DNA from: Rheinheimera baltica DSM 14885
GTDB lineage: Bacteria > Pseudomonadota > Gammaproteobacteria > Enterobacterales > Alteromonadaceae
Length of the DNA: 64,000 nucleotides
Assembly: GCF_000425345.1 (NCBI RefSeq)
Contig: NZ_AUDG01000007.1
Location: 1 to 64,000 of the forward strand
Direction: 5' to 3'
Position numbers and translations under genes: made by a program. Shown in pieces: positions 48,702-58,659 of this stretch. The notes below the pieces were generated by a model, which was given only the letters and a program-made list of their open reading frames with translations, was not told where the DNA came from and ran no database searches. Position 1 is the first letter of the stretch; every line of letters starts with the position of its first letter.

Positions 48702-50171
48702 TTATTCTTCCCAGTTCCGTTCGTCACGTGCTAATAAAGAGATAGCGGCAACCGGGCCCCAACTGCCAGCCTGATAAGACTTTGGCGGTTCATTGCTGGT
48801 TTTCCAAGCATCTAAAATACCGTCCACCCATTTCCACGCGTGTTCTACTTCGTCACGACGGACAAATAAATATTGATTACCTAACATGGCTTCAAGCAGC
48901 AAGCGTTCATAAGCATCAGCAATTCGCTGTGCTTTGAAGGTTTCATCGAAACTTAAATCCAGCTTACTTTCCTGTAGCCGCATATGTTCACCCAAACCAG
49001 GTATTTTATTCATTACCTGAATTTCCACACCCTCATCAGGTTGTAGCCGGATGATCAGTTTATTAGCAGGTAATTGATTGTAAGTGGCATGAAAAATATT
49101 ATGCGGCTGTGGTTTAAAGCAGATCACAACTTCGCTAAGTTTAGAGGCCATCCGCTTACCTGTTCGCAAATAAAATGGCACACCAGCCCAACGCCAGTTA
49201 TCAATATCAACCTTAATTGCGACAAAGGTTTCTGTTTTACTGTTAGGGCGCGCACCCTCTTCATCCAGATAGCCAGGTGCGGCTTTACCTGCGACAAATC
49301 CGTTGGCATATTGACCGCGAACGGTTTTCTCCTGAATATTGCTAATGTCGATTCTACGAAGTGCTTTTAGTACTTTAAGTTTTTCATCACGAATACTGTC
49401 AGCGTCTAACCGTGCTGGAGGCTCCATGGCAATAAGTGTTAACACTTGCAATAAGTGGTTTTGGACCATGTCCCGCATTTGGCCGGCATCGTCGTAATAA
49501 CTCCAACGCCCTTCTACACCAACTTCCTCTGCAACAGTTATTTGCACATGATCTATCGAATTATGATCCCAGTTACCAGCAAAAATGGCGTTCGCAAAAC
49601 GAAGTGCCAACAGATTGAGCACCGTTTCTTTACCTAAATAGTGGTCAATACGATAAATTTGGCTTTCTTTAAAAAATGCCGCCACTTGATCATTAATTAC
49701 TTTTGAAGAGGCAAGATCATGGCCGATAGGCTTTTCCAGCACCACGCGAGCTGGCTCTTCAGCCAAACCTGCAGCGGCCAAACCTTTACAAATAGGGCCA
49801 AACAATGATGGAGGTGTAGCGAAGTAGCTTACCGGCACGCGTTTAGCTATATCAGTGACGGATGAAAGCTTTTTATAATCTTGCTCATTGGTCAAGTCTA
49901 GCTGCACATACACCAGCTTTTGTTGCAGACGCTGCCAAACGTCATTGTCCAATGGCTCTTTTAAAAACTTGTTCAGGTTGGTTAACACCAGCTCAGCGTA
50001 AGCTTCTGTCGACATATCATCGCGCGCAACACCGATTATGCGTGATTCGGTGCAAAGTAAATCTGCTTTTTCTAATTGGTACATCGCCGGCAATAGTTTG
50101 CGCCGCGCTAAATCACCTTTAGTACCAAATAAAATTAAGTCACATGCTGAATTTTGTGCTGTTGTCGTCAT
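48702..50171 (-). CDS. zwf: Glucose-6-phosphate dehydrogenase
   Basis: This 489-residue enzyme catalyses the first step of the oxidative branch, producing NADPH. The dinucleotide motif is FGTKGDLARRKL at 15-26, with EKPIGHD at 146-152 and the substrate and catalytic region YRIDHYLGKE at 173-182. It is the first gene of the operon. The two HexR boxes in its upstream region point to control by the divergent hexR. Confidence 0.96.
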   Translation of the reverse strand: MTTTAQNSACDLILFGTKGDLARRKLLPAMYQLEKADLLCTESRIIGVARDDMSTEAYAELVLTNLNKFLKEPLDNDVWQRLQQKLVYVQLDLTNEQDYKKLSSVTDIAKRVPVSYFATPPSLFGPICKGLAAAGLAEEPARVVLEKPIGHDLASSKVINDQVAAFFKESQIYRIDHYLGKETVLNLLALRFANAIFAGNWDHNSIDHVQITVAEEVGVEGRWSYYDDAGQMRDMVQNHLLQVLTLIAMEPPARLDADSIRDEKLKVLKALRRIDISNIQEKTVRGQYANGFVAGKAAPGYLDEEGARPNSKTETFVAIKVDIDNWRWAGVPFYLRTGKRMASKLSEVVICFKPQPHNIFHATYNQLPANKLIIRLQPDEGVEIQVMNKIPGLGEHMRLQESKLDLSFDETFKAQRIADAYERLLLEAMLGNQYLFVRRDEVEHAWKWVDGILDAWKTSNEPPKSYQAGSWGPVAAISLLARDERNWEE

Positions 50172-50189
50172 AACTGACCCTTGATTTAG

Positions 50190-50201
50190 ATGTAATTTTA
50201 C
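50190..50201. promoter_or_regulatory. HexR half-box near zwf start
   Basis: TGTAATTTTACA is a shortened inverted repeat related to the HexR consensus, 19 bp upstream of the zwf start codon. It may be a secondary site. Confidence 0.45.
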
Positions 50202-50252
50202 AACACTTACGCCATACTATCGCAGCATAAACGGGTTGTAAACCGCATATAA

Positions 50253-50267
50253 TGTAATTTAATTACA
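50253..50267. promoter_or_regulatory. HexR operator between zwf and hexR
   Basis: TGTAATTTAATTACA fits the HexR palindrome TGTAATNNNATTACA described for Shewanella and other gammaproteobacteria. It lies in the 254-bp region between divergent zwf and hexR and can control both. Confidence 0.85.
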
Positions 50268-50425
50268 GAATGCGTAATGTTTTGACTATTCTTATATAAT
50301 AAGGCAGCCTTAGCAACGGTTCTGTCATTTTGTGGTAAATTTAATACCACTTTGACTACCGTGCTGAAGAGCTACATACCTTGTTACAACCTGTATAGAC
50401 CGAATAATAAGTCAGGAATTACCGG

Positions 50426-51283
50426 ATGAACGTGCTGGAAAAAATCGTTACTAGCGTTAACAACTTTAGTAAGTCAGAGCGAAAAGTAGCTGATGTTATA
50501 TTAGCTAACCCACAAACGACAATACACAGTAGTATAGCGGCCTTAGCAAAAATGGCTGATGTAAGTGAACCGACAGTTAATCGTTTTTGTCGCCGGCTGG
50601 ATACTAAAGGCTTTCCTGACTTTAAACTGCATTTAGCACAAAGCCTCGCCAATGGCACACCTTACGTTAATCGTCATGTCGAAGAAGAAGATGGCCCCGA
50701 GGCCTACACGGCAAAAATTTTTGAATCAACTATGGCGGCGTTAGATACTGCGAGGCAACGTGTTGATATTAACACGGTAAATAGAGCCGTTGATGTTTTA
50801 ACGCAGGCTAAGAAAATTTCCTTTTTTGGCTTAGGTGCTTCTGCGTCGGTAGCGCACGATGCTCAAAACAAATTTTTCCGTTTTAACGTTCCTGTAGTGT
50901 GTTTTGACGATATTGTAATGCAGCGCATGAGTGCGATAAACAGTGCTGAAGGTGATGTTGTCGTTTGCATTAGTCACACAGGACGCACCAAAAACTTATG
51001 TGACATCGCGGCCATAGCCCGTGAGAATGACGCAACGGTTATTGGTATCACCGCATACGACAGCCCACTTGCCAAAGAATGTACATTAGTATTATCGCTG
51101 GATGTGCCTGAAGATACTGATATGTATATGCCAATGGCTTCAAGGGTTGCGCAGCTAGTACTTATTGATATTCTTGCCACTGGTTTTACATTACGGCGGG
51201 GCACTAAATTTCGTGAAAACCTAAAGAAAGTTAAAGACAGTCTGCGCGGCTCTCGCTTCGATAAAAAAGATTTCAATAATTAA
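50426..51283 (+). CDS. hexR: HexR, RpiR-type regulator of central carbon metabolism
   Basis: This 285-residue regulator has an RpiR HTH at about 1-77 (SKSERKVADVILANPQTTIH, then SSIAALAKMADVSEPTVNRF) and a SIS sugar-phosphate domain at about 120-250 (KISFFGLGASASVAHDAQNK; GDVVVCISHTGRTKNL). In related bacteria it senses KDPG and represses zwf, edd and pykA while acting on gluconeogenic genes. HexR boxes lie in its own upstream region and before pykA. Confidence 0.95.
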   Translation: MNVLEKIVTSVNNFSKSERKVADVILANPQTTIHSSIAALAKMADVSEPTVNRFCRRLDTKGFPDFKLHLAQSLANGTPYVNRHVEEEDGPEAYTAKIFESTMAALDTARQRVDINTVNRAVDVLTQAKKISFFGLGASASVAHDAQNKFFRFNVPVVCFDDIVMQRMSAINSAEGDVVVCISHTGRTKNLCDIAAIARENDATVIGITAYDSPLAKECTLVLSLDVPEDTDMYMPMASRVAQLVLIDILATGFTLRRGTKFRENLKKVKDSLRGSRFDKKDFNN

Positions 51284-51348
51284 TGGACAATGCAGTGCTT
51301 GTTGCACTGCACCAACCTGTCGTTTTTATTCAGCCATTGGCTGTATTC

Positions 51349-51363
51349 TGTAATAAAATTACA
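51349..51363. promoter_or_regulatory. HexR operator before pykA
   Basis: TGTAATAAAATTACA is a consensus HexR box centred about 60 bp upstream of the pykA start codon. Confidence 0.85.
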
Positions 51364-51415
51364 TTACACTAAACCCACGTGAAACGCCCTCTTTTGCAAC
51401 AAGCAGGAATAAACC

Positions 51416-52852
51416 ATGCACAGAAGAACTAAAATCGTCGCTACACTAGGCCCGGCTACCAATACTCAGTTATCCATAGAAAAACTGATCCAGGCTGGAG
51501 CATCTGTCTTTCGTTTAAACTTCTCGCATGGTAGTGCGGATGACCACCGTGAACGTGCCACCATGGTACGCGCTGCTGCGACAAAACTTGGTGCACATGT
51601 TGCCATATTAGGTGATTTGCAGGGTCCAAAAATTCGCGTTTCCACTTTTAAAGATGGTGCAGTGGTTCTTGAAGAAGGCCAACCTTATGTACTGGATGCC
51701 GAGCTAGGCAAAGGTGAAGGTGATGAACACCAGGTTGGTATTGACTATAAAGAGCTGCCTCAGGATGTTGAGCCTGGTGATTTGTTGTTACTTGATGACG
51801 GCCGAATTCAATTATCAGTTGATAGAGTTGAAGGCTCGCGCGTTTACACGACGGTTACGGTAGGCGGTAAACTCAGCAACAATAAAGGCATTAATCGCCA
51901 GGGAGGAGGTTTAACCGCCCCTGCCCTGACAGATAAAGATAAGCGCGACATTATAACTGCAGCAGAAATTGACGTTGATTATTTAGCCGTTTCTTTTCCT
52001 CGCAGTGGCGATGATTTACGTCTGGCTCGCGATCTTGCTATAGCAGCTGGGTCGGAGGCGCGTATTATGGCTAAAGTTGAACGCGCTGAAGCAGTTGCAG
52101 ACGATGAGACGCTGGATGACATAATTCGAGCTTCTGATGCCGTGATGGTAGCCCGTGGCGATTTAGGTGTAGAAATTGGTGATGCCGAATTAGTTGGCCA
52201 GCAAAAACGTATTATTGCCCGTTCTCGTCAGTTAAACCGTGTTGTGATCACGGCCACGCAAATGATGGAAAGCATGATTGAAAGCCCTATGCCCACCCGG
52301 GCTGAGGTTATGGACGTCGCAAATGCGGTATTGGATGGCACCGATGCTGTCATGCTGTCTGCAGAAACGGCGGCAGGTAAATACCCTACTGAAACAGTGC
52401 GTGCTATGGCGCGGGTATGTGATGGCGCTGAAAAGCACCCTAGCGTACAAATTTCAAAACACCGCATGGATGTTACCTTTACTGAAATCAGTGAAACCAT
52501 TGCGTTATCAGCCATGTATGCCGCTAACCATCTTGACGGTATTAAGGCCATTATCACCTTAACTGAGTCAGGTTATACCGCAAAATTAATGTCTCGTATT
52601 ACCTCACCTCAACCTATATATGCACTATCACGCCATACCAAGACGCTAAACAAAATGGCTCTGTATCGTGGTGTGTATCCGGCGTTTTTCGATAGCACGG
52701 TATTATCTGGGCAATCATTGGCAGATGCGGCTATTGATGCCATAAAAGACAAAGCAGGATTAAAAAGTGGTGATCTGGTGATTATGACGCACGGTGATGT
52801 AATGGAGACCGTGGGCGCGTCGAATACCTGCAGGATAGTAGAAGTTAAATAA
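51416..52852 (+). CDS. pykA: Pyruvate kinase II
   Basis: This 478-residue enzyme transfers phosphate from PEP to [17 protein letters not shown] at the start, [23 protein letters not shown], the [11 protein letters not shown] loop and [20 protein letters not shown] are all in order, and the C-terminal allosteric domain is complete. Size matches the PykA type (about 480). It is downstream of hexR with its own HexR box and a strong terminator after it. Confidence 0.96.
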   Translation: MHRRTKIVATLGPATNTQLSIEKLIQAGASVFRLNFSHGSADDHRERATMVRAAATKLGAHVAILGDLQGPKIRVSTFKDGAVVLEEGQPYVLDAELGKGEGDEHQVGIDYKELPQDVEPGDLLLLDDGRIQLSVDRVEGSRVYTTVTVGGKLSNNKGINRQGGGLTAPALTDKDKRDIITAAEIDVDYLAVSFPRSGDDLRLARDLAIAAGSEARIMAKVERAEAVADDETLDDIIRASDAVMVARGDLGVEIGDAELVGQQKRIIARSRQLNRVVITATQMMESMIESPMPTRAEVMDVANAVLDGTDAVMLSAETAAGKYPTETVRAMARVCDGAEKHPSVQISKHRMDVTFTEISETIALSAMYAANHLDGIKAIITLTESGYTAKLMSRITSPQPIYALSRHTKTLNKMALYRGVYPAFFDSTVLSGQSLADAAIDAIKDKAGLKSGDLVIMTHGDVMETVGASNTCRIVEVK

Positions 52853-52869
52853 CGTAATATTTTGTTAGT

Positions 52870-52897
52870 AAAAAAGGGCTCTATTGAGCCCTTTTTT
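52870..52897. terminator. Two-way terminator between pykA and symporter gene
   Basis: GGGCTC/GAGCCC with TATT loop, A6 on one side and T6 on the other, stands between convergent genes. Confidence 0.92.
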
Positions 52898-52925
52898 GTG
52901 TCTGTAAATTAATGCGATATCAGCG

Positions 52926-54431
52926 TTATTTACCTTGCTGCTCATTCTGCTTAGCAAGCTTATTTTCCCAGAAGGTCGCATTTTTTATGCCCAGCTTCAC
53001 CGGATCAAAGGTAATGGGGCCACCGGCCTTTTTCTGTTCTTCGTAGTCACGTAAACAGCGCATAGTGGGTTTATACATAAAGAATATCGTTAATATGCCT
53101 ACAACATTTACCCAGGCCATTAAACCTACACCAATATCACCAATATTCCAGATATAGCCAGCACTATTTACCGTGCCGTAAGCCACCATAAACATCAGCA
53201 ATAATTTAAACACGATAGTAGGTAATTTGTTATTAAACACCCGATTTAAATACGCCACATTCGTTTCAGTAATGTAGTAGTAAGCCAATATTGTAGTAAA
53301 CGCGAAGAAAAACAGCGCGATACCTACAAACACTTGGCCAAAATTACCAAACACACTAAATAGTGCCATTTGTGTAAATGCAGCAGAGCCAATTTCAGTG
53401 GCAGCATCAACATTTTGCACAATAAATTGTCCGGCAGGCAATTCACCCACCACGTTGTATTGCTGTGTAATTAAAATCATTAGTGCTGTCGCGGTACAGA
53501 CAAATAAAGTATCCACATAAACTGAAAACGCTTGTACTAAACCTTGTTGTGCCGGGTGATCTACTTCTGCTGCAGCCGCCGCATGAGGGCCTGTACCCTG
53601 CCCAGCTTCATTGGAATATATCCCGCGTTTTACGCCCCAACCAATTGCCGCACCAAAACCCGCTTGTGCCGTAAAAGCATCGTTAAAGATAAGCCCAAAT
53701 ATTGCCGGCACTTTATCCAGGTTTAAAAACACCACTATCAGTGCCATAACGATGTAGCCAAGCGCCATAAAGGGCACCACTATCTGGGTAAAATGAGCAA
53801 TACGCTTAATACCACCAAAGATAATAAAGGCCAACACAATCAAAATAACTGCAAGGGCAATAAGCTTGTATGTACCCACTTCACCAAAACTGGTGACGAC
53901 CATATTACCATCACCAAAAATCTGCGTAACCGCATTACCGACCGCATTTGCCTGTACACCGGGTAAGAAAATACCACAACCAATAATGGCCGAAATGGCA
54001 AAAATTATACCCAACCAGCGCCAACCTAAGCAGCGCTCAAAATAATAAGCCGGACCACCACGATACTGGCCATCTTCTTCTACTTTATATATTTGACCTA
54101 ACGTAGACTCAGCATAAGCCGTACTGGCACCTAAAAATGCGACTACCCACATCCAAAAAATAGCGCCAGGGCCACCAAATCCAATAGCGGCTGCCACACC
54201 AGCAATATTACCTACCCCAACCCGGCCAGAGAGTGATACCGCCAAAGCCTGAAAAGATGAGATCCCTTTTTCCGACTCGCTGTTATTCAGCAACAGTTTG
54301 CACATTTCTTTAAAATGACGAACTTGAGCAAAACGAGTAAGAATTGAATAAAATAAACCAGCACCAAGGCACAGATAAATCAGCACCGGGCTCCAGATAA
54401 TGCCGTTTAGCGCACTAATAAAGCCTTCCAT
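52926..54431 (-). CDS. AGCS family sodium:alanine/glycine symporter
   Basis: This 501-residue inner-membrane transporter takes up alanine or glycine with sodium. It has about 10-11 hydrophobic segments. The family motif GNIAGVAAAIGFGGPGAIFW is at about 74-93, and GWGVKRGIYSNEAGQGTGPH in the middle is the second AGCS hallmark. The C-terminus is cytoplasmic and charged. It is alone by spacing. Confidence 0.92.
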   Translation of the reverse strand: MEGFISALNGIIWSPVLIYLCLGAGLFYSILTRFAQVRHFKEMCKLLLNNSESEKGISSFQALAVSLSGRVGVGNIAGVAAAIGFGGPGAIFWMWVVAFLGASTAYAESTLGQIYKVEEDGQYRGGPAYYFERCLGWRWLGIIFAISAIIGCGIFLPGVQANAVGNAVTQIFGDGNMVVTSFGEVGTYKLIALAVILIVLAFIIFGGIKRIAHFTQIVVPFMALGYIVMALIVVFLNLDKVPAIFGLIFNDAFTAQAGFGAAIGWGVKRGIYSNEAGQGTGPHAAAAAEVDHPAQQGLVQAFSVYVDTLFVCTATALMILITQQYNVVGELPAGQFIVQNVDAATEIGSAAFTQMALFSVFGNFGQVFVGIALFFFAFTTILAYYYITETNVAYLNRVFNNKLPTIVFKLLLMFMVAYGTVNSAGYIWNIGDIGVGLMAWVNVVGILTIFFMYKPTMRCLRDYEEQKKAGGPITFDPVKLGIKNATFWENKLAKQNEQQGK

Positions 54432-54513
54432 TTCCCTTCCTTATAATTATATTTAATGTGTTGTTTGTTATCGCGGAATAATTTGCCACATCAGCGCCAC
54501 AATAGCTACGCCG

Positions 54514-55200
54514 TTAGCCTATCTGACGATAATCAGCTGTTATTTTGCCATGACTGGCAATTTCCTGATCATGTGCATCGTCGGTCCAAACTTCTGCTAA
54601 CGCTTGTTGATACCAAATTTGCATAGATGGCAGTGCCAATAGTCTTTCTAGGTAATTTTTTGCTTCTGTAGAGAAGGCTAAATCATAACTTTGCATGCGA
54701 AATGCCACAGGTGCGAAAAAAGCATCTGCCGCACTAAATGTATCTCCGGCCAGAAAAGGCCCTCCAAACTGTGCGATACCTTGCTCAAACAATTCAGATA
54801 AACGGTCAATATCCAACTGCAAGGCTGTAGACACTATGTGTAGTTGCACACGATGTCCACAGCTCATGCCACAGGTATTTCGAAGTGCCGCAAAGCCAGA
54901 GTGCATTTCGGCGGCTGCACAACGAGCAAAAGCGCGTGCTTTAGCGTCGTTTGGCCAAACACTACTGTGGCTTTCATACAAAAATTCCGCTATGGCCAAC
55001 GAGTCCCATACCACCTGATCTTTTTGTACCAGACAAGGGACTTTGCCACTGGGTGAAAAAGTGCGAAATTTGTCAAAATTACCTTGCTGACTAAACGGGA
55101 CCAATTGTTCAGTAAATGGGATTTGGAGTTGCTGCATTAAAACCCAGGGCCGCAAAGACCAGGAAGAATAGTTTTTATTAGCAATATACAGCTCACGCAT
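54514..55200 (-). CDS. Glutathione S-transferase family protein
   Basis: This 228-residue protein has an N-terminal thioredoxin-like GST domain (YIANKNYSSWSLRPWVLMQQ at about 4-23; VPCLVQKDQVVWDSLAIAEF) and an all-helical C-terminal domain. The Ser in NYSSW fits the usual activating position of the beta/zeta-like bacterial GSTs. No substrate can be inferred. Confidence 0.88.
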   Translation of the reverse strand: MRELYIANKNYSSWSLRPWVLMQQLQIPFTEQLVPFSQQGNFDKFRTFSPSGKVPCLVQKDQVVWDSLAIAEFLYESHSSVWPNDAKARAFARCAAAEMHSGFAALRNTCGMSCGHRVQLHIVSTALQLDIDRLSELFEQGIAQFGGPFLAGDTFSAADAFFAPVAFRMQSYDLAFSTEAKNYLERLLALPSMQIWYQQALAEVWTDDAHDQEIASHGKITADYRQIG

Positions 55201-55312
55201 TGTGCTTTCCTTTTCAAAAATTTAACCATGCCAGCGATTTAAACAAAAGCATTAGCACGTGACATGAATGGCGGTTTTATGATGCGTGTAGCAAGCTAGC
55301 ATTGCACACGGC

Positions 55313-56719
55313 TTATACTCTACCGTAGTTGTCTTCAAACCGCACAATATCATCTTCACTTAAATAGGCGCCAGACTGCACTTCTATTAATTTAAGTGAC
55401 ACCTTACCCGGATTCTCCAGCGCATGAACTGCCGCTATCGGAATATACACCGACTGATTCTCGCTAATAAACTGGCTTTCACCATCAATAGTCACTAAAG
55501 CCGTACCGGCAACGACTATCCAATGCTCAGCGCGATGATGATGCATTTGCAACGATAGCTTAGCACCAGGGTTTACCGTAATGCGTTTTACTTTAAATCG
55601 CTCTCCCATATCAACACAGTCGTAGATGCCCCATGGCCGATAGACCACACGATGAGATGCTGCTTCCACACGTCCGGCCTGTTCAAGTTGATTAACCAGC
55701 TCTTTAATCTGTTGTGCTTTATCTTTGTGGGCAACTAATACCGCATCCTTTGTACTGACCACGATTAAGTCTTGCACGCCAAGCGTCGATACCAATTTGT
55801 CGTCACTGTGCAAATAGCAATTATGCGTATCAAGCGTCATGACATCGCCTTTTATCACATTGTTATGATCATCTTTGCTTTGGTATTGCCACAGCGTATT
55901 GTAACCGCCAACATCACTCCAGCCAGCATCAAGCGGCAGCACAACTGCCTTTGCTGTGTGCTCCATAATGGCATAGTCGACAGACTCAGCCGGGCAGGCT
56001 AAAAATGCCTCAGTGTTGATTCGAATAAAGTCTAAATCGGTAACCTGCTCAGCTATAGCCGCTTGGCAACACGCATAGATGTCAGGTCTAAACTGTTTAA
56101 GTTGATCTAAATAAACATCAGCACGAAACATGAAAATGCCGCTATTCCAATAATACTCACCCGTTTGAACATAGTGTTTAGCGGTATTAAAATCCGGCTT
56201 TTCAACAAACTGGCAAACACTAAAAGCATTTGCAACAGCAGCCGCTCGCCTGATATAGCCGTAACCTGTTTCTGCTGACGTAGGCACGATACCGAAGGTG
56301 ACTAAATAGCCTTCTTCAGCATAAGAGCATGCCTGGCGTATTACCTGCTGAAAATTCTTAACATCCGCAATAACATGATCTGCCGGTTGCACCAGCAGTA
56401 ACGCATTTGCGTTACCTTGGGCCGCGACACGCATGGCAGCTAATGCTATAGCTGGTGCGGTGTTGCGCCCTGCTGGTTCTAACAAGATATCAACCTGTTT
56501 TAAATTAAGTTGTCTTATTTGCTCGGCGGCAACGAACCGGTGCTCTTCATGACAAATAAACAATGGCTTGGCGTGCGCTAAGCCGCCTAATCTTAATATC
56601 GTCTGCTGCAACAGGGTGTGCTTGTCGTCGAGTTGCAGAAACTGTTTGGGAAAATGACTACGTGATAACGGCCATAACCGGCTTCCCGTACCTCCCGCCA
56701 ATATTACCGGCGTAAACAT
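55313..56719 (-). CDS. manC: Mannose-1-phosphate guanylyltransferase/mannose-6-phosphate isomerase
   Basis: This 468-residue bifunctional type II enzyme makes GDP-mannose for surface polysaccharides. The pyrophosphorylase motif PVILAGGTGSRLWPLSRSHF begins at about residue 4, followed by EPAGRNTAPAIALAAM and FVEKPD. The C-terminal cupin isomerase domain has QMHHHRAEHWIVV and VDMGERFKVKRI. ATG 56719 has AGGATC upstream; 56746 is rejected. It lies 30 bp downstream of the methyltransferase gene but is not otherwise in a polysaccharide cluster. Confidence 0.92.
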   Translation of the reverse strand: MFTPVILAGGTGSRLWPLSRSHFPKQFLQLDDKHTLLQQTILRLGGLAHAKPLFICHEEHRFVAAEQIRQLNLKQVDILLEPAGRNTAPAIALAAMRVAAQGNANALLLVQPADHVIADVKNFQQVIRQACSYAEEGYLVTFGIVPTSAETGYGYIRRAAAVANAFSVCQFVEKPDFNTAKHYVQTGEYYWNSGIFMFRADVYLDQLKQFRPDIYACCQAAIAEQVTDLDFIRINTEAFLACPAESVDYAIMEHTAKAVVLPLDAGWSDVGGYNTLWQYQSKDDHNNVIKGDVMTLDTHNCYLHSDDKLVSTLGVQDLIVVSTKDAVLVAHKDKAQQIKELVNQLEQAGRVEAASHRVVYRPWGIYDCVDMGERFKVKRITVNPGAKLSLQMHHHRAEHWIVVAGTALVTIDGESQFISENQSVYIPIAAVHALENPGKVSLKLIEVQSGAYLSEDDIVRFEDNYGRV

Positions 56720-56749
56720 ATTTGATCCTGTCGTATTGGATAACAAAGC

Positions 56750-57952
56750 TTACAATATTGAATTTTCAGCATCGAGCAGGCCTTCGAGAAAGTGCTGCTT
56801 AATCCCGTAAAAATTTTTAATCTCATCAACTTGTTTTAAAATTTTAGCTTTATCCGGTTTGTTCTTAGCCTTTGTCGCTAAGATCATCTTGTTTTTACTG
56901 GTATGCTCAAGTGACACAAATTCAAATACTTTGGTGTGATAACCAAATGCTTCCAGCAGCAATGCTCTAAGGCTATCGGTGACCATTTCTGCTTCTTGCC
57001 CCAGGTGAATACCATGCGCTAACATCGGCGCCAGTACATCAGGCATTTTCATCTGTGGTCGAATTTGTTTATGGCAGCACGGCGAGCACATAATAATTTC
57101 TGCACCGGTAGCAATACCCATATGGATGGCATAGTCAGTCGCAATATCACAGGCATGTAGTGCAATCATCACGTTAATACCACGTGCTTTAAAGTGCTTT
57201 ACGTCACCTTGCTCAAAATCAATTCCGTTAAGGCCAAGTTGCGTTGCGGTGTTATTGCATAAATCTACCAGGTTCTGCCTTAGCTCCACACCGGTTACTT
57301 TTGCCTCTAAACCCAAGGTGTTACAAAGGTAATCGTGCATTGCAAAGGTTAAATAGGCCTTTCCTGAGCCAAAATCAGCGACATGCAATTGCTGGCGCTG
57401 ACTTAAACCGGTGTCTTTTACTGCAGTGGAAAAAATCTCAATAAATTTATTAATTTGTTTCCATTTTCTTGACATGGAAGGGACTAATTGCTGCCCGGCA
57501 TCGGTTACCCCCAGCGCTTGTAAAAAGGGCCGTTGCAGTGTGAGATAGCGCTGCTTTTCCCGGTTGTGTTCCATCGCAGATAGGCTAACGGGTTGTGATA
57601 GCTTTTTTTGCTGGAACAACACCTTGCCTTTTTTACTGAAGGTTAATTGCGCTTCATTCTGGAGGGCAAACAGATTGGCTGCACTGTACTTATGGCCTAG
57701 AAGCTGTCTGATTTCACTGATAGCCGCGTTAGCGTCAAAGTTGTGCGTTATGTCCTGCGTTTGGTATTTGTAGGTAAAGCACAGTTGCCATTGTTGTTTT
57801 AACTCGACAGGCCGTACCTGTAACTGTTTTATCGCTTCATCGCCATGGTATTTACTCAATACCAACTTAACCAACTGCTGCTCATGTATAGCCGATTGCA
57901 GTAACTGAAAAAATGGCTCGCACTGAGCAGATAAATTATCGATGGCAGACAT
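56750..57952 (-). CDS. SAM-dependent methyltransferase (Methyltransf_32/METTL25-like)
   Basis: This 400-residue protein has an N-terminal region of unknown fold (1-170) and a C-terminal methyltransferase core. Motif I is VADFGSGKAYLTFAM at about 194-208. GVELRQNLVDLCNNTATQLG follows, and ALHACDIATDYAIHMG, the ACDxATD block seen in the METTL25/RRNAD1 group. CSPCCHKQIRP could bind a metal or the substrate. The target is unknown; RNA or protein is likely. Confidence 0.85.
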   Translation of the reverse strand: MSAIDNLSAQCEPFFQLLQSAIHEQQLVKLVLSKYHGDEAIKQLQVRPVELKQQWQLCFTYKYQTQDITHNFDANAAISEIRQLLGHKYSAANLFALQNEAQLTFSKKGKVLFQQKKLSQPVSLSAMEHNREKQRYLTLQRPFLQALGVTDAGQQLVPSMSRKWKQINKFIEIFSTAVKDTGLSQRQQLHVADFGSGKAYLTFAMHDYLCNTLGLEAKVTGVELRQNLVDLCNNTATQLGLNGIDFEQGDVKHFKARGINVMIALHACDIATDYAIHMGIATGAEIIMCSPCCHKQIRPQMKMPDVLAPMLAHGIHLGQEAEMVTDSLRALLLEAFGYHTKVFEFVSLEHTSKNKMILATKAKNKPDKAKILKQVDEIKNFYGIKQHFLEGLLDAENSIL

Positions 57953-58027
57953 TGCACGGTTCCACTACAAAAAATTGTCGCTAGTGTAGTCGGATCTGTA
58001 ACGAAGTGAAATAAAGCATTGTGAATT

Positions 58028-58543
58028 TCAGGCAGTATGCCTAAAGGGAATATCTAATTTAAGCGGGCTGATCCTATTGCGTAAGACACGAATAACCTGA
58101 AGCCGTTTTAACTGCTTACCTGAAAGCGTACTGATATCACCTAATAGCAAACAAGTTACGCAATCTGTCTCTGAAGATAATACCAAAGCATATTGGCCGC
58201 TTAGGCCTCTCAACATCACCAATTCAAAGGGTTTAGCCGAACAATCCGCTCCTTGCTGGAAATACCAACTTTTATGAGCTTGCTGTTGTAAATAGGGGGC
58301 ACAAAGTGCTGTTAAACATAACTCTAAACGAACTGCCGCTGGCATTTCAAGCTGCTGCAAACTGTCATCAATTTGCCAAAATGCCTGAGCTTCAGCCATA
58401 GATAACGGCTGTTGGGTAGGCTTACAAGCTAATTGTGAACTGGTAAAAGGTGAGCAAAACTGAGCCTCATCACTGATATCCAGTAACAAACGGTCTTTAG
58501 TACTACAGTAAATCCAGTTCCAGTGCTCCGATGGCCTAAGCAT
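58028..58543 (-). CDS. zapC: Cell division protein ZapC
   Basis: This 171-residue protein matches ZapC (YcbW), an FtsZ-associated protein that bundles protofilaments at the division ring. The start HWNWIYCSTKDRLLLDISDE, the KSWYFQQG segment and the C-terminal LKRLQVIRVLRNRISPLKLD fit the E. coli protein in order. It neighbours pyrD as in E. coli, which supports the call. It is short and divergent, so it is easily missed by annotation. Confidence 0.85.
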   Translation of the reverse strand: MLRPSEHWNWIYCSTKDRLLLDISDEAQFCSPFTSSQLACKPTQQPLSMAEAQAFWQIDDSLQQLEMPAAVRLELCLTALCAPYLQQQAHKSWYFQQGADCSAKPFELVMLRGLSGQYALVLSSETDCVTCLLLGDISTLSGKQLKRLQVIRVLRNRISPLKLDIPFRHTA

Positions 58544-58659
58544 GCAAATCCCTGCTTGAAATATGTTGTTTATTTATTAGACGTTTTAATAATTACACTA
58601 AGCTGATCAAAATGTTAAAGATTGTTTTGTTCTAAAATACCCAGATCAGCTATTGATCA

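Noticed and set aside
50282-50300. TTGACT with TATAAT as a hexR promoter
   Set aside because: TATAAT is good but only 7 bp from TTGACT; no properly spaced -35 found, so no promoter is called.
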